Positions 6,669 through 11,883 of a stretch of DNA of 36,019 nucleotides are shown one piece after another. A program made the translations under genes and the position numbers. Position 1 is the stretch's first letter, and each line of letters opens with the position of its first letter. This DNA is from Bacilli bacterium. GTDB taxonomy: Bacteria > Bacillota_I > Bacilli_A > RF39 > UBA660. Under the pieces are notes generated by a model that was not told the DNA's origin, searched no databases, and saw only the letters and a list, made by a program, of their open reading frames with translations. The stretch lies in NCBI GenBank assembly GCA_016297695.1, contig JAEDGC010000014.1, positions 1 through 36,019 on the forward strand, written 5' to 3'.

Positions 6669-7263
6669 TTTCATCACCATTTTTATTATGTTTTTCTTTT
6701 TCGTGTTTTTCCCATGTAAGCATCTTCTGTTTCCAACTGCGTACTTTACGTCCCTTGCTATCAATCCAATTACTATCATTGAAGTAATTGTAAAAGTATT
6801 CGCAGTCTATATATTTTAAATCCCTTTTGTTTGCATATTCTTTTATTTCCCCTAAAGTTGGTGCTTTTGGATTTTCTTTGTATAATATACCTTTAGGTAT
6901 ATTATATTTCTTTATATTATTATCTCCGTCATTTTTGACACCACGTGGTGTCATTTTTGACACCCCCTCTTCATGAGAAATTTGAGGTATCTTTATAACC
7001 CTTTTTAATATCTCTTTACTATCTTCTTTGTATATATATTCAATTTCAATAAGTTTTTTATTTTTTAACTGCCGTATAATTCTTGTTATAGTAGCTTCAC
7101 TTATATCATATAAATTACAAAAATACTCATTTAATGCATAACATTCTCCATCACTATTTGTTAAAGATGTTATTTCACTATAGATTAATTTTGCCTTATC
7201 TTTTAGTTCCTTATCATATCTAACTATTGCTGGTAGTATTGAATAAAAATTTGGTTTATTCAT
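6646..7263 (-). CDS. Phage replication initiator with helix-turn-helix domain
   Basis: The probable origin-binding protein, 205 aa. Residues about 5-95 are a winged-helix domain (NKPNFYSILPAIVRYD to ISEATITRIIRQLKNKKLIE). This is the replication-protein helix-turn-helix class found in Bacillota phages and plasmids. Residues 96-125 are a low-complexity linker (GVSKMTPRGVKNDGD) encoded by the iteron-like repeats. Residues 130-190 form a C-terminal domain with conserved-looking Trp residues (NDSNWIDSKGRKVRSWKQKM), likely to contact the helicase. AGGAGG precedes the ATG. It overlaps the helicase gene. An origin inside its own coding sequence is known for lambda-type phage initiators; here that is inferred from the repeats. 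Confidence 0.85.
   Translation of the reverse strand: MNKPNFYSILPAIVRYDKELKDKAKLIYSEITSLTNSDGECYALNEYFCNLYDISEATITRIIRQLKNKKLIEIEYIYKEDSKEILKRVIKIPQISHEEGVSKMTPRGVKNDGDNNIKKYNIPKGILYKENPKAPTLGEIKEYANKRDLKYIDCEYFYNYFNDSNWIDSKGRKVRSWKQKMLTWEKHEKEKHNKNGDENEKYTRV
6928..6964. repeat. Iteron-like repeats and palindrome, probable replication origin core
   Basis: The 15-bp sequence GTCATTTTTGACACC occurs at 6928-6942 and 6950-6964, 22 bp apart (two helical turns). The junction forms a perfect 16-bp palindrome GACACCACGTGGTGTC at 6937-6952. It lies in the linker region of the initiator gene. This is the classic place for a phage origin. Confidence 0.7.
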
Positions 7264-7272
7264 AATGGCCTC

Positions 7273-7515
7273 CTAATTAAATAAAAGTTTAACTTCTTCT
7301 ATAATTTGTTTTATAGATACATTTTTAAGTATTGTATTTAATGATAGCGTTAAACATGTGTAAACTATAATTTCTAATACCAAATCACTTAAATGAGCTA
7401 TATTATGATTCATGATTGACAAAATAGATATAACAATGTATAATAACATTGAAATTTTTTTCAAAGAGAGCTTTTTAATATGGTGATTTAGAGCTTTCTT
7501 TTTTTGTGCTTTCAT
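7273..7515 (-). CDS. Small two-pass membrane protein, 80 aa
   Basis: I start at the ATG at 7513-7515, with AAGGAG eight bases upstream. The first 24 residues are strongly basic (MKAQKKKALNHHIKKLSLKK). Two hydrophobic segments follow: about 25-40 (SMLLYIVISILSIM) and 44-62 (AHLSDLVLEIIVYTCLTLSL). A polar end IIEEVKLLFN closes it. The positive-inside rule puts the N-terminus in the cytoplasm. It sits in the early operon just before the replication initiator. It might tether replication to the membrane or act on the host; no family recognised. Confidence 0.7.
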   Translation of the reverse strand: MKAQKKKALNHHIKKLSLKKISMLLYIVISILSIMNHNIAHLSDLVLEIIVYTCLTLSLNTILKNVSIKQIIEEVKLLFN

Positions 7516-7553
7516 TTTATTATCTCCTTTCAGCTTGTCCAATAATTGGAAGA

Positions 7554-7670
7554 TTATTTTTCTTCCTTATTTTTAAGTTCATACTCAATATTGACATTAA
7601 ATTTGTTTTCTAATATTTCTATTAGTTTCTTACAAAATGCTTCTATGTGTTGTTCTGTTAATTCAAGCAT
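7554..7670 (-). CDS. Small hypothetical protein, 38 aa
   Basis: A 38-codon gene beginning MLELTEQHIEAFCKKLIEIL, a single amphipathic helix ending in a Lys/Glu-rich tail (LKNKEEK). The ribosome site is AAGAG about eight bases before ATG. It is the first gene after the promoter with the shared 16-bp motif. Function unknown; possibly a regulator. Confidence 0.55.
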   Translation of the reverse strand: MLELTEQHIEAFCKKLIEILENKFNVNIEYELKNKEEK

Positions 7671-7693
7671 TTTTCATCACTCTTTTCTAATAA

Positions 7694-7719
7694 ATTATAT
7701 TTTTTTATTGCTTGTACTA
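7694..7719 (-). promoter_or_regulatory. Early/replication promoter with shared 16-bp upstream motif
   Basis: On the minus strand TAGTACAAGCAATAAA (7704-7719) is followed by a TATAAT -10 box at 7694-7699. The identical 16-mer precedes the TATAAT of the integrase promoter at 9735. It lies 24-50 bases before the start codon of the 38-aa gene. Confidence 0.6.
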
Positions 7720-7781
7720 TTTTTATAATTTGATTTTATTACTCTCCCGTGTTAATATTTTTTTAGAAGGGAGGTTTCGTT

Positions 7782-7997
7782 ATGGATAAAATTACAACAT
7801 GTTCAAAATGTAATGGTAAAAATGTCGTAAAATTAACTAACGAAAAAAATGTTTATGGCTTATCTAAGCTTGAAGCACCATCAACTGTTGACTTAAATCA
7901 TTTTTTGCCTGTAGATGTGTTTTGTTGTAAAGAATGCGGGCATATTGAATTAATTCATCGTGATCCTAGTGTTATACAAATAGACTATAGTAATTAA
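7782..7997 (+). CDS. Small zinc-ribbon protein, 71 aa, on the opposite strand
   Basis: The only plus-strand gene inside the early minus-strand region. CSKCNGKN at residues 7-14 and CCKECGHIEL at 48-57 make a four-Cys zinc ribbon; the middle is a 33-residue loop and the end is acidic. AGGGAGG lies eight bases before ATG. It has its own terminator (8001-8036) and a weak -10 candidate TATAAT at 7724-7729, so it looks like an independent cargo gene. Zinc ribbons of this kind bind nucleic acid or proteins; the actual partner cannot be read from the sequence. Confidence 0.8.
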   Translation: MDKITTCSKCNGKNVVKLTNEKNVYGLSKLEAPSTVDLNHFLPVDVFCCKECGHIELIHRDPSVIQIDYSN

Positions 7998-8000
7998 TAA

Positions 8001-8036
8001 AGATTAGATACTAGTACTATCTAGTCTTTTATTTTT
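8001..8036 (+). terminator. Intrinsic terminator of the zinc-ribbon gene
   Basis: AGATTAGATA and TATCTAGTCT pair over ten positions (one U-G wobble) around a short loop, followed by TTTTATTTTT. It begins three bases after the stop codon. Its right arm overlaps the 3' end of the 18-codon minus-strand frame. Confidence 0.85.
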
Positions 8037-8077
8037 AAGTTTGTTATTGTAACTGTTCCATCTGAATTTATTTTCAT
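8021..8077 (-). CDS. Very short ORF, 18 aa (MKINSDGTVTITNLKIKD)
   Basis: An 18-codon frame ten bases after the Cro-like gene, with an excellent ribosome site (AGGAGAG, seven bases before ATG). The product looks like a natural beta hairpin rather than random sequence. Its stop lies in the convergent terminator. It could be a real micropeptide or the front end of a gene truncated when the zinc-ribbon gene was inserted. Confidence 0.4.
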   Translation of the reverse strand: MKINSDGTVTITNLKIKD

Positions 8078-8087
8078 ATTTACTCTC

Positions 8088-8315
8088 CTATTCTTGTTTT
8101 TCTTCTTCAAAAATTATAAAATTATTAGCAGTAACACCAGGCACAATAATTGAAATTGCTTTAACTATTTTTTTAAAGTTTTCTACATTTAAATTTCTTT
8201 TTTCATTTAAAACATCACTTATATGCATTTCATTTAAATCAGTTAAATCGGAAATCGCTTTTTGTTTAATACCCTTATCATCTAAAAATTTTTTTATTCT
8301 TTTTGCAACTGTCAT
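8088..8315 (-). CDS. Cro/CI-type helix-turn-helix regulator
   Basis: Small DNA-binding protein, 75 aa from the ATG at 8313-8315 (AAGGAG about nine bases upstream). The helix-turn-helix is at residues about 3-50 (AKRIKKFLDDKGIKQKAISD, then NEMHISDVLNEKRNLNVENF). The tail IFEEEKQE is acidic and there is no oligomerisation or protease domain. It is transcribed away from the larger repressor gene from a perfect consensus promoter, as expected for a Cro-like early repressor that shuts off lysogenic functions. It should bind the same TTACAG-type operators. Confidence 0.8.
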   Translation of the reverse strand: MTVAKRIKKFLDDKGIKQKAISDLTDLNEMHISDVLNEKRNLNVENFKKIVKAISIIVPGVTANNFIIFEEEKQE

Positions 8316-8336
8316 ATTAGAACGCTCCTTTCTCAA

Positions 8337-8353
8337 TTACAGTACTGCTGTAA
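8337..8353. promoter_or_regulatory. Operator O1
   Basis: TTACAGTACTGCTGTAA, a 17-bp dyad with perfect 6-bp arms, just downstream of the -10 box of the early promoter and 22 bases before the Cro-like start codon. Confidence 0.8.
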
Positions 8354-8361
8354 TTAAACTC

Positions 8362-8390
8362 ATTATATTACAGTATAACTGTTATGTCAA
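8362..8390 (-). promoter_or_regulatory. Consensus early promoter (PR-like) with embedded operator
   Basis: On the minus strand TTGACA (8385-8390) and TATAAT (8362-8367) are separated by exactly 17 bases. It is a perfect sigma-A promoter reading into the Cro-like gene and the early operon. The spacer is operator O2. Confidence 0.9.
8368..8384. promoter_or_regulatory. Operator O2, filling the early promoter spacer
   Basis: TTACAGTATAACTGTTA, a 17-bp near-perfect dyad like O1, exactly between the -35 and -10 boxes of the early promoter. Binding here must block RNA polymerase. Confidence 0.85.
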
Positions 8391-8407
8391 TATATTTTTT
8401 TATTTTT

Positions 8408-8424
8408 TTACAGAAATACTGTAT
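8408..8424. promoter_or_regulatory. Operator O3
   Basis: TTACAGAAATACTGTAT, a third dyad of the same class (arms TACAG/CTGTA), 40 bp centre-to-centre from O2 and upstream of the repressor promoter. Confidence 0.75.
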
Positions 8425-8441
8425 TTTTTTATTGAAATTGC

Positions 8442-8470
8442 TTTAAAAAGTTAACTTGATATGGTATTAT
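8442..8470 (+). promoter_or_regulatory. Weak repressor promoter candidate
   Basis: TTTAAA (8442-8447), 17 bases, TATTAT (8465-8470), followed almost at once by the GGGAGG ribosome site of the repressor. It is a poor -35 and may need activation from O3. Confidence 0.4.
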
Positions 8471-8489
8471 TTAAATGGGAGGAAAGATA

Positions 8490-8939
8490 ATGTCTATTGG
8501 AAAACAAATAAAAAAAGCAAGATTAAATAAAGGACTTACTCAAACAGAGTTATCAAAAAAATTTAATGAATTTTCAGAAATATATTCAAAAAAAAATGAT
8601 GTTCCTTTAAAAAAAATAGGTACATCAGCAGTGAGTAATTGGGAAAATGAAATTAATGATCCTGATATAGATGCATTACCAATTTTATGTGGAATACTGG
8701 ACATAGATGCAAATACTTTGTTAGAGTTAGATTTAAGTCATAATACACACCAAATATATAAAGATAAAGATACAGAAATTGTAGCGTTAACTCACCCTAA
8801 CATAGAAAATTTGCCAGATAACATAAAGGTGGATATGCTTAAACAAGCATTAGAAGAAAAACAAAAAATGATACTAGATGAAACAGAACAGATATTAAAT
8901 ATTAAAAAAGAATTAGAAAATATAGAAAATAAAATTTAA
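8490..8939 (+). CDS. XRE-family lysogeny repressor
   Basis: The probable CI-type repressor, 149 aa from the ATG at 8490 (GGGAGG seven bases upstream). The XRE helix-turn-helix covers residues 4-75 (IGKQIKKARLNKGLTQTELS to TSAVSNWENEINDPDIDALP). It carries an insert of about 17 residues between the second and third helices. The rest (80-149) is helical, ending in a coiled coil (ALEEKQKMILDETEQILNIK) that likely makes the dimer. There is no LexA-type peptidase domain, so induction probably does not use RecA-driven self-cleavage. It is divergent from the Cro-like gene across three operators. A diverged copy of its last 79 bases recurs 437 bases downstream. Confidence 0.85.
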   Translation: MSIGKQIKKARLNKGLTQTELSKKFNEFSEIYSKKNDVPLKKIGTSAVSNWENEINDPDIDALPILCGILDIDANTLLELDLSHNTHQIYKDKDTEIVALTHPNIENLPDNIKVDMLKQALEEKQKMILDETEQILNIKKELENIENKI

Positions 8940-8975
8940 CCTGCTAGTATAGAGGTTATTAGGAGGTAAAATATT

Positions 8976-9308
8976 ATGGAAATCATCAAAAATTTTTTAG
9001 CATTTATTATTGGATTAATATTGTTATTATTATTCTATTATTATGTAAGTATACCAATAATACCTTGTATTAGTGTTTATGCCACATCTAATTTATTTGC
9101 TAATAATAGTATAAAAAGTAGAGTGTTTTTAATAATTATAATTTCATTAATAGGAATCTATTTTTATACTGCCAATGCAATATTAAGTATTGTTCACTAT
9201 CCTAAATATTTAAATATTTTTGGAATTGTTTTAGAATTTATAACATCATTCTCTTTTTTAACTGCTTGCATAACATTAGTTAAAGCTTGGAAAAGGAACA
9301 AAAAATGA
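8976..9308 (+). CDS. Small multi-pass membrane protein, candidate superinfection-exclusion or conversion factor
   Basis: A 110-aa protein with three or four membrane segments at about 5-24, 27-45, 48-70 and 83-103. It ends in a basic tail (KAWKRNKK). AGGAGG lies upstream of the ATG. It is co-directional with and 36 bases after the repressor, so it is probably expressed in the lysogen. That position and make-up are typical of exclusion or host-modifying proteins, but there is no family motif. It is bracketed by two copies of the repressor 3' end, suggesting it was acquired by recombination. Confidence 0.75.
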   Translation: MEIIKNFLAFIIGLILLLLFYYYVSIPIIPCISVYATSNLFANNSIKSRVFLIIIISLIGIYFYTANAILSIVHYPKYLNIFGIVLEFITSFSFLTACITLVKAWKRNKK

Positions 9309-9376
9309 TACTTGAAGAGACTGCACAAATGTTAAATATAAAAAAAGAATTGGAAAGTATAGAAAAGAAGGATTAG
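9298..9376 (+). pseudogene. Duplicated repressor 3' end (23-codon remnant)
   Basis: Bases 9298-9376 align without gaps to the end of the repressor gene (8861-8939), with roughly three quarters or more identity. The encoded MILEETAQMLNIKKELESIE parallels MILDETEQILNIKKELENIE. It is in frame from an ATG at 9305 to a stop at 9374-9376, but the DNA-binding half is missing. The ATGA of its start contains the stop of the membrane gene. It could still make a dimerisation peptide, but a remnant is the simpler reading. Confidence 0.75.
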
Positions 9377-9407
9377 GAGGTGTTAATAAAAGTTGTAAAG
9401 TTTTAAA

Positions 9408-9491
9408 ACGGGTATTGATAATCAACACAATTTTAGTATAATATTTAATTGTGGTTGATCTTCGGTATCCCGTGCGGACCGAAGACTTTTT
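9408..9491 (+). terminator. Repressor-operon terminator with upstream hairpin and possible pseudoknot
   Basis: TCTTCGG (9459-9465) pairs with CCGAAGA (9479-9485) around a 13-base loop, followed by CTTTTTG. Just upstream ATCAACACAATT (9421-9432) pairs with AATTGTGGTTGAT (9447-9459) with one bulge. ACGGG (9408-9412) is complementary to CCCGT in the terminator loop, so a pseudoknot or switch is possible. Confidence 0.7.
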
Positions 9492-9507
9492 GTTTTGAAG
9501 TTTAACT

Positions 9508-9621
9508 ATGAAAAACAATAATAACTATTTCAGACATCAAAAGCAAGGTTACAGACAAAATTTTGCATTTCATGTAAAATTTGTCAAAAAAAGGGAAAAA
9601 ACATGTATTATAAACTTGTAA
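9508..9621 (+). CDS. Tiny basic ORF upstream of integrase, 37 aa
   Basis: A 37-codon frame beginning MKNNNNYFRHQKQGYRQNFA and ending TCIINL; strongly basic, no hydrophobic segment. The ribosome site is weak (GAAG). It lies between the repressor-operon terminator and the next tiny ORF. Recombination directionality factors of serine integrases are small basic proteins, usually longer, so that role is only a thought. It may be non-coding. Confidence 0.35.
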   Translation: MKNNNNYFRHQKQGYRQNFAFHVKFVKKREKTCIINL

Positions 9622-9632
9622 GGAGGAAATAC

Positions 9633-9737
9633 ATGTTAATAATTTTAAAATATAAAAATATAACAAAAATATTTTTTTACAAACAAAAACTCCTAACTGC
9701 TGGAACAGTTAAGAGCGATGAAAAAACAACACATTAG
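9633..9737 (+). CDS. Tiny ORF or leader peptide upstream of integrase, 34 aa
   Basis: A 34-codon frame with a strong ribosome site (AGGAGG six bases before ATG). It begins MLIILKYKNITKIFFYKQKL and ends KSDEKTTH. The second half spans a stable hairpin (9690-9715), and the stop overlaps the integrase promoter motif. It could be a regulatory leader peptide for the integrase or a small protein of its own. Confidence 0.45.
   Translation: MLIILKYKNITKIFFYKQKLLTAGTVKSDEKTTH
9690..9715 (+). promoter_or_regulatory. Hairpin with LytTR-type half site inside the leader ORF
   Basis: CTCCTAACTG and CAGTTAAGAG pair except at one position around CTGGAA. The right arm contains ACAGTTAAG (9705-9713), the half-site sequence known for AgrA-type LytTR regulators. 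No properly spaced second direct repeat is present. Confidence 0.35.
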
Positions 9738-9762
9738 TACAAGCAATAAAGTACAATATAAT
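9734..9762 (+). promoter_or_regulatory. Integrase promoter candidate with shared 16-bp motif
   Basis: TTAGTA (9734-9739), 17 bases, TATAAT (9757-9762). The -35 region lies inside TAGTACAAGCAATAAA (9735-9750), identical to the motif before the early promoter at 7704-7719. The transcript would have a leader of about 50 bases before the integrase ATG. Confidence 0.55.
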
Positions 9763-9821
9763 TGTATGTCTTTTCGCATATAATTATATCACAGTTGTTC
9801 AAAAAAAGGAAGTGATATAAT

Positions 9822-11201
9822 ATGGATAAAGTAATATCTAAACCACTTAGTGTTGCACTCTATATAAGAGTTTCTACTGATAGACAAGCTAAAGAAGGAG
9901 ATTCTCTAGAAGCACAAGAAGAAGCTCTTAGAACATACGCAAAAGAACATGGATATGTAATATATGATTTGTATATTGATGGTGGTGAATCTGGACAAAA
10001 ATTTAATAGAACTAATTTTCAAAGAATGTTAGATGATGTAAGAAATCATAGAATAGATATGATACTAATGACAAAGTTAGATAGATGGTTTAGAAATCCA
10101 GCTGACTTTTATAAAACAGCTGAAATTTTAAAGAAAAATAAAGTTAATTGGAAAACGATTTGGGAAGAATATGATACTACAACTGCAAGTGGAGAATTCT
10201 GGTTAAATATGAGTTTATCTATGGCAAGAATGGAAGCCAAACGTACTGGAGAAAGAATTGATGCCATATTTGATCATAAGTATAATACTCAAAAAACTGT
10301 TTGTACAGGTAACTTAGTTTATGGATATAAAATTAATGAAGATAAAACTATTGGAATTAATGAAGAAAAGGCTAACAACATAAAATTATTGTTTGAACAT
10401 TACATTAATAGTAACAATTTATCAGAAACTGTAAAGTGGTTCCAATCAAATATAGAAATTAGAAGTTACGATTCTATAAAATTATATTTAAAAAACACAG
10501 CATATATAGGGAAATTTGTTAGGAAACGCACAGGTGAAATAATAGAAAATTATTATCCAAGAATTTTAGATGATGAAACATTTTATGAAGTACAAAGATT
10601 ATTGAAAAAAAATCTTAAGCAAAATAAAAAATATTCAAATACTCAACCATATATATTTTCAGGATTATTAAAATGTAGTTGTTGTCATAATAATTTATCA
10701 GGAAGAACTAGCCATAATAATCACTATTATATATGTAAAAAAGCAAGTTTAAGTATAACATGTGAAAATAAAGTATTTATATCTGAATTATATTTAGAAA
10801 AATATTTAGTAGATAATATTTATAGAATAATGAATGAAAAAATTTTAGTAATTAAAAATTTACAAGAAAAGAAATCTAAAACTAGTAATGAAAACAATGT
10901 TAATTCATTAAAGAAAAAATTAAAAAAATTATCTGATTTATATATAAATGATATGATTGATATGGATGTGTATAAGGAACAATATAAAACATTAAATGAA
11001 AAACTTAATTATGAACTAAAGCAAAATACGCCTAAGAAAGAAATTGATGTTAAAGTAATAGAAAATCTTATTAGCAATGATATTTTATCTAATTATTATA
11101 GTCTTTGCAATGAAGATAAAAGAAGATTATGGTTAAGTATTATTAATTGTGTTATAATAAAAGACAAAGAAAATATTGAAATTAAATTATTAAACTTATA
11201 A
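9822..11201 (+). CDS. int: Large serine integrase
   Basis: Site-specific recombinase that inserts the phage at the host attB through a Ser-DNA intermediate. It is 459 aa, close to the length of listerial A118-type integrases. The resolvase domain is at 10-150, with the nucleophile S18 in YIRVSTDRQ, DGGESGQKF, and MTKLDRWFRNPADF carrying catalytic Arg residues. The recombinase domain follows at about 160-270. The zinc ribbon is at about 280-318 (LLKCSCCHNNLSGR, then YYICKK and ITCENK). A coiled coil at about 345-400 is expected to govern direction together with a directionality factor. AAGGAAG precedes the ATG. A strong attP candidate starts ten bases after the stop. Confidence 0.95.
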   Translation: MDKVISKPLSVALYIRVSTDRQAKEGDSLEAQEEALRTYAKEHGYVIYDLYIDGGESGQKFNRTNFQRMLDDVRNHRIDMILMTKLDRWFRNPADFYKTAEILKKNKVNWKTIWEEYDTTTASGEFWLNMSLSMARMEAKRTGERIDAIFDHKYNTQKTVCTGNLVYGYKINEDKTIGINEEKANNIKLLFEHYINSNNLSETVKWFQSNIEIRSYDSIKLYLKNTAYIGKFVRKRTGEIIENYYPRILDDETFYEVQRLLKKNLKQNKKYSNTQPYIFSGLLKCSCCHNNLSGRTSHNNHYYICKKASLSITCENKVFISELYLEKYLVDNIYRIMNEKILVIKNLQEKKSKTSNENNVNSLKKKLKKLSDLYINDMIDMDVYKEQYKTLNEKLNYELKQNTPKKEIDVKVIENLISNDILSNYYSLCNEDKRRLWLSIINCVIIKDKENIEIKLLNL

Positions 11202-11210
11202 TAATACTAG

Positions 11211-11258
11211 GTGGTACTAACTAAGATAATCCTGGAGGATTTTCAGTTTTAGTACCAC
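11211..11258. other. attP: attP candidate of the serine integrase
   Basis: A 48-bp site with nested dyad symmetry about one centre (11234/11235). The outer arms GTGGTACTAA (11211-11220) and TTAGTACCAC (11249-11258) are perfect 10-bp inverses. The inner arms AATCC/GGATT flank TGGA. The central two bases are GG. Length, symmetry and position next to int fit serine-integrase attP sites. It is not a terminator: no T run follows. Confidence 0.75.
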
Positions 11259-11267
11259 GCCCATTTA

Positions 11268-11297
11268 TTACCATTTAATCATTTCAAGTGTTATAAT
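11268..11297 (+). promoter_or_regulatory. Promoter candidate for the LytTR gene
   Basis: TTACCA (11268-11273), 18 bases, TATAAT (11292-11297), followed by GGAGG and the ATG at 11330. A weak -35, as for an activated promoter. Confidence 0.45.
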
Positions 11298-11329
11298 AAA
11301 AATATCTCTAGCAGTATTGGAGGTATTTT

Positions 11330-11656
11330 ATGAAAGATAAAATTTATTTAAAAGATAAAGAAAGATATTTTGCACTACCTAAAAAAGAAATACAATACAT
11401 TATAATTATTAATAGAAAAATATTAATTCAGTGTAAAGATTATAGCTTTTATATAAGATTACCACTTTCTAAAATAGAAGAATATTTGGATAATGATTTC
11501 ATTAGAAGCCATAAATCTTGCATCATAAATATTTCAAACATAGTATATTATGATAACAAGAAAAGAAAAGCATATTTTGATGATTCAAATAGTATAGATT
11601 TAATATCAGAAGAAATGAGCAAAAAAATAGAGCTATATTTTAAAAATAAAATATAG
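11330..11656 (+). CDS. Stand-alone LytTR-domain DNA-binding regulator
   Basis: A 108-aa protein consisting of a LytTR domain only. The first strands (YFALPKKEIQYIIIINRKIL, then YSFYIRLPLSKIEEYL) lead to the family signature FIRSHKSCIINISNIVYYDN at residues about 60-80, then a final helix. LytTR proteins bind paired 9-bp direct repeats and usually regulate secreted or competence-type traits. Here no receiver domain is attached, so activity must come from its level or a partner. GGAGG precedes the ATG. It lies just past the attP candidate, so in a lysogen it would sit at the prophage end, next to host DNA. It overlaps a convergent small gene by 17 bases. Confidence 0.88.
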   Translation: MKDKIYLKDKERYFALPKKEIQYIIIINRKILIQCKDYSFYIRLPLSKIEEYLDNDFIRSHKSCIINISNIVYYDNKKRKAYFDDSNSIDLISEEMSKKIELYFKNKI

Positions 11657-11813
11657 CATACTCATAATCAATATCAAATCTATCTAATCCATCAAGAACG
11701 TAATATGCGTTCTTTTTTTCATAATTTACATATAGAGTGATATTGTCATTATTTAGATTAAATTTCTTTTTGAAACAATCTAATTGATAATCTTTTAATA
11801 TTTTTGATTTCAT
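11640..11813 (-). CDS. Hypothetical protein, 57 aa, convergent with the LytTR gene
   Basis: A 57-codon gene starting MKSKILKDYQLDCFKKKFNL and ending EYAIFYF, with many Tyr, Asp and Asn residues and a beta-like second half (ITLYVNYEKKNAYYVLDGLD). An excellent ribosome site (AAGGGGGG) lies about six bases before the ATG. Its coding sequence contains the terminator hairpin of the LytTR gene on the other strand. No family recognised. Confidence 0.65.
   Translation of the reverse strand: MKSKILKDYQLDCFKKKFNLNNDNITLYVNYEKKNAYYVLDGLDRFDIDYEYAIFYF
11694..11719 (+). terminator. Terminator of the LytTR gene
   Basis: AAGAACG (11694-11700), TAATATG, CGTTCTT (11708-11714), followed by five more T. It lies within the convergent 57-aa gene. 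Confidence 0.85.
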
Positions 11814-11883
11814 ACTATCCCCCCTTAACCAAATATTTTACAATATTCGATTGTTGAGATTTGTCGAAAAAATTGGGATTAAT

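Noticed and set aside
11211..11258. Inverted repeat after int read as a transcription terminator
   Set aside because: There is no T run after the right arm, the loop region is 28 bases, and the inner symmetry about the same centre fits an attachment site much better.
11858..11880. TTTGTCGAA resembling a Spo0A box near the 57-aa gene promoter
   Set aside because: A seven-base match is expected several times by chance in 36 kb, and nothing else links the phage to sporulation control.
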